Assembly (NCBI GenBank): GCA_033239525.1
Contig: BSYO01000016.1
Coordinates: forward strand, 4,661,045 to 4,725,044
Reading direction: 5' to 3'
DNA length: 64,000 bases
From: Nepenthes gracilis
Lineage: Eukaryota; Streptophyta; Magnoliopsida; Caryophyllales; Nepenthaceae
This document shows positions 34,145 through 47,200 of the stretch, one piece after another. Below the pieces are notes generated by a model. That model worked only from the letters and a program-made list of their open reading frames with translations. It had not been told where the DNA came from and ran no database searches. Numbering within the stretch: position 1 is the first letter of the stretch; every line of letters begins with the position of its first letter. The translations under genes and the position numbers were made by a program.

Positions 34145-35223
34145 ATCGATGAATCCACATCAGACATAGAACCTGCGAATGGCCTTCCTCCAGACAGACA
34201 CGCCAGCGAGATATGATTTGCCAACTAGCCAAGGATTTGCAGATTCTTCGTTGTTTCATCCATGGCTTTCGAGATCGTGACCAAAAAGTAAAAGCTAAGC
34301 GGGAAAGGAGATTAGCGGTCGTTTTCACAGATCTACACTCTCCTGCTTTTACGTAGTGGACAGGCCTGTAGATATCACTGTCGAGGCTTTCATTAGAATA
34401 CTGTGGGGGGGGGTGCTTCGACGATCCGTCTATTCTCCGCCAGATCTGAGGCAAGCGAGCGTCCCGGCAGGTGTTAGTGGTGTAAGGCGAACTTCAGAGC
34501 GGAGTTCTGGTGAAGACTGAGGTGGCTGACTCTTCTTTTCGGTTTTGATTACCGCTTTCTTTGGATTTGTTTCGGTTCGTTTGCAATGTTTTCTTCTGAT
34601 TCTGATTCATGCGGGAGTTTTATGTTTTTTGATGTGATTTTCGTGTTTTTTTGGGTACGTCTGCGTTGTCAAATCGTCAGATCTTCGCAAACATTGACCA
34701 TAGTGAGAGGATCTGTGCGTGTATTTTGCGTTTTGGTTTCCGATTCATGATAATCGGGTTTACTAGAAGTCCCCGTGAAGCGTTCTAACGGTTAGGGATT
34801 TGCCGTGGATTCTTTGGTACTTCCACGTAAAACGACGTCAAATGTTTGTGTTAATTGCTGCGGTTTTTTGTGTTTGTTCTCTGCTGATGTACTTAGGGTT
34901 TCACTATCTCATTATATATGTTTATTTTGTGCCAAATATTTTGTGATTTGTGTTTGGGATTTATGCTGCACAAAGTGAACAGGAGTGCCATGGTACGTGT
35001 AGCGTTTGCAAGGTAGAATTTTATTGGCACTTGCTTTCCTGATGGTATGGCTGTGACAGAGTTACTTCGCATCAACAGTATATTTTTGTGTTTTCAAGCT
35101 TACTTTCTAAAGTTGTATATATATACGATGCTGCGCTTTTGCAACTTCATGTGTGTTATGCTATGGTTGGGGTTATCCAGTTTTTTTTTAATGTTTGGTA
35201 TTTATGGTGGATCAGTTACTACA
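34145..35223 (+). other. AGO1: AGO1 5' UTR exon and leader intron (probable)
   Basis: The balanced-composition block 34145-34521 looks like a non-coding first exon. Possible donors are 'gag|gtggct' at 34521/34522 and 'ctg|gtgaag' at 34509/34510. From there to 35215 the sequence is T-rich and intron-like. An acceptor 'ggatcag' ends at 35215, eight bases before the start codon at 35224. A leader intron is usual for plant AGO1. An upstream in-frame ATG at 35047 would add 59 hydrophobic residues unlike any AGO1, so I reject it as the start. A G-run lies near 34403. Confidence 0.5.
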
Positions 35224-38200
35224 ATGGGTAGAAAGAAGAGAACTGGCCAACCTGGAGAGGGCGAGAGCTCCCAGCCTCGCCAAGCTGGTGGTAGTGCTGG
35301 AAGGGGGGGTGCTGCTCAGCATCCAATGCAGCAGTCCACTGGTGGTTTCCAAGGCAGAGGAAGGGGCTCGGGTGGTAGACGCGGTGGTTCCCAACGTGGT
35401 GGCATGGCTCAACAGCAGTATTCTGAACACTTTGAATATCAAGGCAGGGGAGCTCAGCAGCAGTCACGAGGTGGTTCTCTTCCACAGCACCGTGGTGCTA
35501 GTGCAGGTAGTGGACGAGGAGTTGGACCTGCTGTTGGGACATTCCGGCCGCCAGTTCCCGAGCTGCACCAAGCTGTCCAGGCTCCCTATCAAGCCGAGGC
35601 TCAGGACATTCCTTCTGCACCAGAAGAAGCACAAGCAGAGGCTAGTTCGTATACTTCACCGTCTGAGGGGGCTGCATCTTCACAAGTTGCTCTGCAGTTT
35701 CAACAGGCCACTATTCAAGAAGGGCAATCTAGCCAAGTTATCCAACCCGTGCCATCTAGCAGTAAGGCTATGAGGTTCCCTCTTCGCCCAGGGAAGGGAA
35801 GCACAGGTACCAGGTGTATTGTCAAGGCCAATCACTTCTTTGCTGAATTGCCTGATAAAGATTTGCACCAATATGATGTAAGTTTTCTTTCTGGCATTCA
35901 CTGTTCCTCCTTCCGTTGAGGTGCAGTTGGGGGTACTCGTCATATGGATCTCGAGGAGTATCTGAATATTGAAGTGTCGTGTCGACTCTTTATAGGTTTC
36001 AATCATTCCAGAAGTAACTTCAAGGGTTGTCAACCGCGCAGTAATGGAGCAGTTGGTGAGGCTGTACAGAGAATCTCATCTTGGGAGGAGGCTTCCTGCG
36101 TATGATGGGAGAAAAAGTCTATATACTGCAGGCCCTCTTCCTTTTCTCTCAAAGGAGTTCAAAATTACCCTAATAGATGAAGATGATAGGCCAGGGGCTC
36201 CGAGGTCATCTTTAAGATCTCTTACTCTGTCAGATTCATTTTCTTGTAATTTAATAGTGTTGTGTGTATTGGTTGAATCTCTTTTCATGATGCAGAAGAG
36301 AAAGGGAATTTAGAGTTGTGATCAAGTTAGCTGCACGGGTGGACTTACAGCATTTAGGTTTGTTTTTACAAGGTAGACAGGCAGAGGCTCCCCAAGAGGC
36401 TCTTCAAGTTCTTGACATTGTGTTGCGTGAACTGCCTACCTCTCGGTACCCAGCATTCAGTTCCATTGCATTGATAGACCTGTGTCTTCCAGGCCTACTG
36501 TTTGTTCAACCATGGATTTGGTGTTTGATGTGTGTTCATTGTTCAATATTCATTGGTTGTAGGTATTCCCCAGTTGCTCGTTCATTTTATTCCCCTGATC
36601 TGGGACGGAGACAGCCCCTAGGGGAGGGTTTGGAGAGCTGGCGTGGTTTTTATCAGAGTATTCGACCAACTCAGATGGGGCTATCGCTGAACATAGGTAA
36701 AATATTGATAATGGAAGTTGTTTTCTTCTTTAGTTCATTTCCTTTCTGTTTGATATTGAAATTATGGGATTTTTATGTTTACATATCCTTTTAAACCACC
36801 TGTTTTGGTGTTTTCTTTTTTGCTCTGGATTTTTTCTGCAGATATGTCCTCTACTGCTTTCATTGAGCCGTTGCCTGTCATTGAATTTGTGACACAGCTG
36901 CTGAACAGGGATGTTACTTCTAGACCATTATCTGATGCTGACCGTGTGAAGGTTGGTGTTTGTGTTATTTGCCTTGTTTTTAAAGAAAATTGGAAACTGA
37001 CTTCCCTACACTAATGTGCAGTTCCTTTGGTAGTTTTGGTTGACTGTCTAATGCATATCTCTTTTGTTTTGTTTACATATGTGTTCAGTTCCTTGTAGAA
37101 CTACTAAACTTGAAATAATTGTTTTGCAATCTGCTTGCGATTTATATATTTCCAAAGTTGTGCATACATTCTACTTGTGTATTGACAGATAAAAAAGGCT
37201 TTAAGAGGGGTCAAAGTTGAAGTTACACACCGTGGAAATATGCGTAGGAAATACCGCATTTCTGGATTAACATCACAAGCAACACGGGAACTTACGTAAG
37301 CACAAGTTATCTTTTTGCGTATTCTTCTCTTTAATTCATTATAAGGAGTGGTGATTTGTATCTTTTTGAGTGGGCTTTTAAATAAATTGGAGATCATATG
37401 GTTTGTTTCTTTGCGTTCCTTAGTTTTCCAGTTGATGAGAGAGGTACAATGAAATCAGTTGTTGAGTACTTCCGTGAGACATATGGTTTTGTCATTCAAC
37501 ATACTCAGTGGCCTTGTCTGCAAGTTGGGAATCAACAGAGGCCTAATTACTTGCCTATGGAGGTTAGTAGATAGCTACGATAGTTTACTTTTCAGGGTTA
37601 GTGAAATCTTGTTAATGCCTCATTAATCATCCAGGTTTGTAAAATTGTGGAGGGGCAGAGATACTCAAAGAGGTTGAATGAAAGACAAATTACAGCTTTG
37701 CTGAAGGTGACCTGTCAGCGTCCTCAAGAGAGGGAATATGATATTGTGGAGGTTTGTATTAGAACTTATGCTGAATGTTTTCATCCCCTCCGTTGAAATT
37801 TCTGCCACTATCCGTTATAGTCTTGAATTACATGTTTGTGTTTTTATGCATTGTAGTAAGTATATTTTAGTGCCCTATAGTTTCTTTTGGCATTAAGCCT
37901 CAAGAAGTCTTGAAATTTTGTCTGCTTTTATGCAATTTCCAGCATTTGCATGAAAGATGCTTTTCTACTCTAATCAATGGATCTTCTCATTATAATTTAT
38001 TAGAAATTCTCTATTTGCCCAGCAGTGACTTGACATGCTCTTTGTCTCAACATTCACTGTTGACTCAGGCTGTTACTGTTCAGGGCATTATGATTATAAG
38101 ATTGTTGCTGATGTGGGTCTCTTTTGAAGAGTGCTTCCATTATTCTTCCTGATATTGCAGTAAAACTAGGCCTGACCAGCCACACACCATTCAAAAACTC

Positions 38201-41200
38201 TGATATAGCAGGACAACTAGATTTGCACAGTCATCTCTCTGTCAATCCCGAACCAAATAAAAGAGATGGAGAGGAAACTATGCTGTCCGTATTGTGTAAT
38301 ATTGTGACTGTCGTCGTTGACGTGTGTACTCCACCTTCAACGTGCATGTGCTTGAACAGACCCACGTTCTATTTGAGTTTTGACCATATGCATACACTTT
38401 TATTATGTTGTGCTAGTCCTTTCCTGTTATGATTAGTAAAATAAATGCTTTCTAAGTAAAAGTTGTACTGGAACTGATTTTAGAATTGAAGCTAGGGAAA
38501 CATGATTGATATATGCAGAAGTAACTTCTGCAACTTGTATTCCTAATTCTAGCTTTCAGTTTCCTATTTATTCTATATATTTTATCTATGCTTGTTGCTG
38601 TACAATTGACTTGGCCAGGTAATAATGGAGGTTCTAGTGTTTGGGAAAGGTTAGGCTGAGTTTTGCTTGAGTCAATAGAGTGATGATTACATGTATATAT
38701 TTCTTTTTTGTAGGATTTCCTTCTTTTCATTTCCTTTCCCGAATCCTTGTCGGTGCTTGTGAGTGTTGCATTGTCATATGTTTGTGTTTGAATCCTCATA
38801 AAAGAAAGGATGTAATTGCAAGGCATATATATCATGATGTTTTGAGATTGATACTTGCACAGTTCTGCATTGAATAGCTATCATTTGGTGTAATACTATC
38901 ACCGTTGGTCTGTCAGCTTGCAAGTGATCAATGGGAGCTTGAAGGAGTTACCTACATGGATTATAAAATTTTAATTTTAGAGAATTTTTGGATGCCAAGA
39001 GTCTTAAACTATTCTTATATTTTGGTGATAGTAGATAGTGATGTACTTTACTAAGTCTTATAGCTTTATGTTTCTTAAACATGGTTGATTGCTGTCTTAT
39101 TAGTAAAATTCTTCTGTGTGCTGGGGGGAGGATTGTAAATCAACATATGCAACTGTAATGCAAGAAGAGACTACAAGAGTGTTATAAATTCATGCTATAC
39201 GAAGATTCAATCATGACTATAAAATGGCTGAGCCTCCACCTCTTCTTCTTAATAAATCTGCATCTTCATGGGTTCACAGGTTGGTCTTGTAAACACAGGT
39301 AGCATTATTTGAACTTAGGTTTGGGTTCTTGCTTTTCTATATTATGGATGGGATCAAATAGCTTAGAGGGCATGAAGTTATCCCTTGTTTCTCTAATGTC
39401 AATGCCAACTGTTCAAACCATGGATGAAAATAACGGTACTGGTCATTGCTATATTGATATCGTACATATCTTACAATATATGCTGGTATCTGGTATATCG
39501 GAATAAAAAAAAAGTTTATGTGAATTATAAGCTAATATTGCTAGGAAAATATCGTCGATATATATGGGGTATATAAGGGGATATTTTATATATGAACCGA
39601 TATACTGTAATATATTTCTAATATGGTGGCATATTACAATTTTTACCGTGGTATTGGAAAATATTGGTATTAGGTCCCCAATACGAACATATATATGCCA
39701 ATATATCAGATATTGGCGGATGCTTCATTCTGTGCCATGATGACTTGTTTGAAGATTGCCGTGAAAGCTGTATCTCTAGCCTTTCTCTAATCATAAAATT
39801 TCTTCATTACGTATCAAAATAACAATTTGTAGCTATATTGCATGTCTAGCAGACTCTGTTGCTGCTAAATTTGGTTTCTGCTGATCTTTGGAGTTGAAAT
39901 GAAAATTGTAAAGCTGTGTTCTGTTTTTAGGGACCACTTGGTCCATTTGAATGTCACTCTATGTATATTTCAAGAGAGGAAAATATGGACAGCATAGCAT
40001 CAAATTTGACCCTCATTTCTTTTTTTCTTTTTTTTTTTTTTTTTTTTTTTTTTGCAATTGCTAGTATCAATGTCTGTTTCTGATAATATTCTTTTCCTTT
40101 CTTTAGACTGTCCATCATAATGCGTATCATGCTGATCCTTATGCTCAAGAATTTGGAATTAAAATTGATGAGAGGCTTGCCAGTGTTGAAGCACGTGTTC
40201 TGCCTGCCCCATGGGTATGTAATATGCATTTGGTGTGGTTGAGTATCTTTCTTTTATTATATTTCCTGGGAGCAAGTTGGCCTTAGGTGTGCTTATTATT
40301 TGTCCAGCTTAAGTATCATGATACAGGTAGGGAGAAGAATTGCCTGCCCCAAGTTGGTCAGTGGAATATGATGAATAAGGTATTATATATGATTGAAATG
40401 ATATTTTCTATTATTAAAACTCTTATGAATCAATTTCTTTTGCACCCTATGTATGTACAGTTTTTGTATGTCCTAGTGTATGCCTGCCATTTACAATGTT
40501 CTGGTCGGTGGTTATCATAGTTTATTTAGCTAGTCACAGAGGAGAAACAAATGTTGTTTACTTGTACAGAGGCTTGCTGTTGCGTGTTCATAGTTTCTTG
40601 TGTCAAAGGAAACCCCATGGATCCACAAATTGGGATGCATGATTCAGTTTGCTTGCCATTCTTGAGCAGGATTGTAGGGGTACGGAGAACAATCCTGACA
40701 CTAGTACAGCATCCAGACAACACCAATATCACCATTACTGCCTTCTGGCAATGCTTGATGCTATTACTGCCTATTACATGTTGGTGAAAACCAAGCTAGA
40801 ACCAATGTGTTGCCTTGCCACTGTTTCAGAAGGCAGTAGTGGTAGAGAGAGATTAATCTTTGGTTGAAATAATGGTGACGATGTGATACACAAAACCCCT
40901 TTTCATTACCTTACCTTTTTGATGGACCTAGGACGCTCTAATGTCTCTAGGGTGGTGTTTGTGTCAAAAAGGTATCAGACATCAGCATTCTCTATTTTGT
41001 TAATTAGGACATGTTGGAGACACGTTAAGGGCATGTTTGTTTGGGACACAGTTTGGACCTTTTTTTAACAAGAAAGCCGAACATTTGACAAAAATTAAAC
41101 AAGTATTTGAGGGTACTTATTGATTATCAAATGAAGTTTTGAACTATAAGGTTGAGATTAGAAAAATGAACACCACTAGTTTGCATTCACGGTCAATCAA

Positions 41201-44200
41201 AGAGATGGAGAAGCATCTAACAGAGAAAAGAAGGGACAAATAGTGAGGTGAGCTTGTGGGGATTTCGTAATTGTGTTTTTGATGTTGCAGTTATGTATGA
41301 TGGAGGTGATGAAGTGTCATGGCAGGAACAATTGTAAATTGCCTCATCTTGACAAAAGACTGCAACGAGCTAGAAGGTTCATTTTCTACCAAATTGTGTG
41401 ACATTGACCACATAAAGGATGAATACTGGCACCTAATTTCTTAAAAAAGAACTGGATTATTCAATTAACATTCTTCATTTCTTACATTTTATTTTTCATT
41501 TTAGATTGATTGTAAAGCAAGTGGTTGCTCATGTGTGTGCGTGTTTGTGTGTGTGAAAGGGGGGGGGGGAGAGAGGGCAGTTTTTGCAATATGATGCTCA
41601 TGAATTTCTATGAGAAGTTCTTGCATTCAAGTGATTGATTGTAAAATGAATGGAATCTTGGTTTTTTTTGGGGGGGGTGTCGAAGGGCAAACTGCATGCT
41701 GTTTTGCCAGAAAAGAAAAAAAAAACATCTTGCAGCATCACTTCTACAATTTCTTATTGATGTGACTAAAATGAAATGGTGAGGAATTTGAGAAGTTATA
41801 TTAGTACAGTGAGTGTTTTGCATTATATTTGATTGAAAAATAAGTAATACATTTCATTTTATCATTTAGAATGGAGAAGAGAGGCATCAGTTAATGTAAC
41901 TGAATCAATTTTTTGAACTGACATAGTTTGTTATAGGAATAAATTTTTGGTGTGGTCCTGCTGATTACTCGTTTAATTCTTTTTGTAAGCATTACCTTGG
42001 GTTTTCTTTTCCCAGGTGAAGCTAAATCTGTAAAGTAACAAAAAACTAATACAGTAGATAAGTATCTAGACATATATTGGGGAGTATCTATTTCTAGAGC
42101 AGTACTGAATTCATTTAGTTTTGGGAGTGATGCAAATTATTTACCAATTAGGAAAAGGAATGTCTTTTACTTCTCATAGTAACTTGTGATTTATTTGAGA
42201 GGAAGCGGGAAAGAAAGAAATAAAGGATTTTTCTTTTAGCTAATGAAGTTCTAAATTGTTACTTTGACTCCTGGAAGTTGGAAAGTTAATTTTTTTAAAA
42301 GATCTTTTGATCTTTTGACTCCTGTGATTTAAAAGGCTTATATCACCCTTTGATTTTTTCTACTATCTTTAGGTATTTCTACAGTTATAGGAAAAGCTGG
42401 AGGAAAGGGGAGCCCGAGGCCCATTGGCCTCCTCTCCTTCAATCCTTGCCCCCAATGTAGTGAAACAAACAATTGGCCCTGATAAGCATTCCACATGCCT
42501 GAAGAGGTATTCCTTGTTCATTCTATGTATCTGGCTAAGTGGAGTACCTCATCCTTGCACCCATCCCTTGACCTGGCATGTACTGCAACCCAGGCAACTA
42601 TGACTGGAATGCTCATCTCCTTTGTAGAGCACATTAATTATTCACTTCACCCAATGATCCCTCCTTGAATCTGAGGGCAAATATGGATGAATGGGTTTCT
42701 TTCTTAGATTGTGCCAAACAAAATGTCTGCAGTATTTTTGGTTGCGGATATTAATATGCCCATGGTTTACAAGCTTGTAGCACTAAATGCAGAATAAATA
42801 TAGAGCGTGAATTTCTAACATGACTAATTGCGAACTTGGTTCCTTACTCTACTTGAAGTCTTCAAATTTTAAATGGAGCTTGCAAACTCTTATAATTTAT
42901 CCACACTTCTGCAGATTTGTGCACCAGGCATTTTCAGCCCCCTTTATTTAATTGCTGAGGGCAACATTAGTGTGGAAGTGATATGGGTATCTAAGGAGCT
43001 GAATTGTTATGTTACCCAAATCCTTATCATTTGCAACTAATCATTAGTCGGTTGGAATTTGCAGCCCTCCACAGGGTAGGAAGAAACTTTAGTAACCTGT
43101 GGACTTCCAAATCCTTCACTAGCCACTTATTCCCGTGTCATTCTTGGGAGATGATTTAAATTAATCCTTCATCATGGATACTTTTGTGTAACCTCATGCC
43201 TCATAGTTCTTTGTACTATTTGGAGTCCATTTTGAATATAATCTAATCTACATACTTGCTTTTATCAGACTTAAGTTTTTTTTTTTGGGAATTCTGAAAC
43301 AAAAGCTGTCTGAATGTGATTATGTTGTTATGGATCCTTTTGAACTTTGGGCCTATCAGGATTACTCAGATTATTATTTTTTTTACCTGAAAGTGTTATA
43401 TTCAATTACTTCATTTGATTTCATGTTAATGATCCCTTTTTTTGGCTGTTGTGGCGAGGCAGAAAATGGTTAATGGTGGGACAGTGAATAACTGGATCTG
43501 CATCAATTTTTCACGTTTTGTCCAAGATCATCAAGCCCGGAGCTTCTGTGCAGAGCTTGCCCACATGTGTTATATCTCTGGCATGGTATGAGGCTTCGTG
43601 TTCTCTAAAATTTTATACAGTTAGCATTATCTGATTTCTTGAGGCAGTGTGAGGAAAAGAAAGCTGAGATGTACATTCAAAAATTTCTTGATTGTTGACC
43701 TGTGTCGATGCATGTGAAAGCTCTTGAATATTAACTTGCATGGTGTTTCCAGGTATTTAATCCTGAACCTGTACTACCTGCTCTCACTGCCCCCCCAGAT
43801 CAGGTAGAGAAGGTCTTGAAGACCCGCTACCATGATGCTATTACGAAATTGCAGCGCCAGGATAAGGAGCTTGACCTGCTTATTGTTATTCTGCCAGACA
43901 ATAATGGCTCACTCTATGGTATCAATCTTTCATCAACAGGATCAGCTAATGACTTCTGATTTCTCCAATTCAGTTAACAAGTTATTTCCCTTTATGCAGG
44001 TGTTTTGAAAAGGATTTGTGAGACAGAACTTGGAATTGTTTCACAGTGTTGCTTGACAAAACATGTCAATAGGATAAGTAAGCAGCAATATCTGGCCAAT
44101 GTTGCTCTGAAGATAAACGTGAAGGTCGGTGGAAGGAACACCGTGCTTGTTGATGCATTATCAAGGCGCATACCTCTAGTCAGTGACAGACCTACAATTA

Positions 44201-47200
44201 TTTTTGGAGCTGATGTTACCCACCCTCACCCTGGAGAAGATTCAAGCCCATCCATCGCTGCTGTGTGTTCTAGTGTCATTCTTTCCTCTCTAAAAACTTC
44301 CCTTCCCCTGCTCAAACTCAAAATAAGATTTTGCTTATTTTCCCAAGTAAATAATTTTGACAAAGTAATTTGTTGGGCGTCTATATCAGGTTGTTGCTTC
44401 TCAAGACTGGCCAGAAGTTACTAAGTATGCGGGTTTGGTCTGTGCTCAGGCCCATCGGCAGGAGCTTATTCAGGATCTCTTCAAAACCTGGCAAGACCCG
44501 GCCAGAGGGACGATATCTGGTGGAATGATAAAGTATAATTGCCTTCTCATCAAATTTTTTTCCCCCTTTCCTTTGTACGGTTAAGGTTGTCCTTTAAGTC
44601 TAAACAAACGACATATTATTTTTCATCATTATAGGGAACTCCTTATATCATTCCGGAGATCTACTGGGCATAAGCCGCAACGCATAATATTTTACAGGTG
44701 TCATTATATGCTTTTATTTGTGTACTCTTGAAATTGTCCATACTGCCTGTACATTGGTTAGTTACATGCTATTTGGACAAACAGGGATGGTGTTAGTGAG
44801 GGGCAATTTTATCAAGTTTTGCTGTATGAACTGGATGCTATTAGGAAGGTGAAGTCACTAATTCTTTTATTTATATCAAGTTACTATTATTCTGCTATCT
44901 TACTGTATTTTATTCAGATTCGACCATATTCTAACCTCAGTCCTCCATTTCTGGCATATTACCCATCAACCTTTTAGGCATGCGCTTCTTTAGAGCCAAA
45001 CTATCAGCCTCCTGTGACCTTTGTTGTGGTTCAGAAGCGTCATCACACAAGGCTATTTGCAAACAATCATAATGATCGGAATTCCGTTGACAAGAGTGGA
45101 AATGTTTTACCTGGTTTGTATATTTTGTTAGATTTTTTTTTTTTTTTTGGGCCATAGGATCTTTGTTGATGAAATACTTTTTTGTATGAAAAATTTTATG
45201 TAAATTTCACAGGTACTGTTGTGGACTCTAAGATCTGTCATCCTACTGAGTTTGACTTCTATCTCTGCAGTCATGCAGGCATTCAGGTATGCTTTTTTCC
45301 CTTTGCATCTAAACATGTTTTAATCTTCGGTTATTTTCCCTGCCATTCCATCCATCTTGGTTTATTTATCATTGGTGTAACAGGGTACAAGCAGGCCAGC
45401 TCATTACCACGTACTCTGGGATGAGAACAACTTCTCAGCTGACGAGTTGCAGTCCCTTACAAATAATCTTTGTTATACGTAAGTTGGTAGCTGTTCACTG
45501 CCCTCATTTTGATAATGCTTTTAGTCCACTTCTGTCATTTTGGGCCATCATTTTATGTGCTGTAGGAATTGGTTGCAAATAGAAGGGCCATTTGTCCCCC
45601 CCCCATGGCCCTCTTTTCTTTCCTTTCCCCTGTTCTTCCACTTTCACCTAAAAAGTATGAAAACTGACATGGGACATGAGCATAATTTTACACCGGCATG
45701 CTATTTTTCTAGAAATGATGACAAAACCCATTGGGCATATATTAACTAAATTTATAATTTATTATTTTTTTAATTGATGAACAAAACTATTTTATTATAA
45801 ATTAGTATTAAATATGTATATTTGTTATTTCATCATCCTAAAAAATTTCATAGGAAAGCATGTGATTGAACCAAGGTAAAATGAGTTCTAAAACATTTTC
45901 AACTAGCTATTATAGTAGAACAATAATATTAATAATTATATAACTTAGCAAACCAAAGTAAATTCTAATATAACAAATTATTTGTTTTTCAATCAATATT
46001 TTAGCTTTACCACTTTGTACATTGCAATTGCCAAAAGATATCTTATATAAACAAAAAAAAATCTGATGAAAACATGTCCAAAACATTTCCCATGTATGCC
46101 CAAACATGTCGAGTGGGTTGGAATTTTTCAAAATTGAAAAAAAAAAAATGCACTTGTTAGGGAGAGTGTCATTGTCAAATAAGTGTCGGACACCTACGCT
46201 TTTTCTGTGGGGGATTCTGTGTTTCCTAAAGTTTTACTCATGAAATTTGTGCATGCTCTGATGCTTGCGGGTGGGGGAATAGTAAAAAAGAGGATTCCAC
46301 TTTGATGGTCCTCAGCTTCCACTTGTGCTTCTCGATTGTGGAAAATGCAGTGGCAAGAGTGTTGGTCACCTACCTGGGTAGGTGGTCCTTGGGGTTTAGA
46401 CCTCATATTGCAATTTTGAAAAGCATATGAACAGGCCTCTTGCTGAATACCTTAAGCGGCAGTAGGAAAGTAACTTTTGTATGTAGTGTTTGGTTGAGGG
46501 GAGATGGTTTTTTAACCTAAAATAGTCATTGTTATTACAAACAGAACTGATCCCAGGTTAGGTCTTGTATTTCTTCTCTAAATCACATTTTGACAATTTA
46601 TCAAGCCATTAGCCAGAACAAGTGGGTGGGCAATTATTGTTGTGATACAAAAGGCTCTAATCAAGACCAGTCTTCCCTTCATTAAGCTTTGTTTCCCATT
46701 TGGCCCCTGCCAGTGCCTCTCTTCTACTAATCCATCTAATATAAAGTTTCCCACTTGGTCTAAAAGAACTCTTATTCAGCACTGCTACTCTTGGTTTCTT
46801 CATCCTGCCTCTCTGACCTTGACAGCGGCACTAATTCTCTCTCTCATTGTGAGAGTCTATCATTTGTGAAAATGATAGGTGATTTTGACTGAAAACAAAC
46901 ATCGGTGTATAAGAGTAATTGGGTTTGGGATCAGTTCTCGACATAAATGTAAATATCAGCCAATATGTATCGGTGTTGGATCTCCCGTTATACGGATTTC
47001 CAAATACTGTGATAATATCGAGATAAATTATCATATCGGCGATATACCTGATATTTGGTAAATATATTAACCAATACATTGGATAATCAGCCGAGATGCT
47101 TTTGTCTGCTTATGATTTTCAAAAATAATTTTTTCTCCTGATATATTCAATATCAATGTTGCCATGACTGATACGGCTATCGATAATTTCATCCGTGGTT

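Noticed and set aside
35047..35223. In-frame extension upstream of the AGO1 ATG (59 hydrophobic residues)
   Set aside because: It lies in T-rich, intron-like sequence with a good acceptor at 35215. No AGO1 starts with a membrane-like segment, while MGRKKRTG at 35224 matches the family start.
35195..35773. 192-codon frame overlapping AGO1 exon 1 in another frame
   Set aside because: Shadow of the Gly/Arg/Gln-rich exon; low-complexity coding opens the alternative frames.
38124..38432. 102-codon frame in AGO1 intron 8, considered as a nested gene or alternative exon
   Set aside because: Begins mid-intron without splice support and its composition degrades after ~50 codons.
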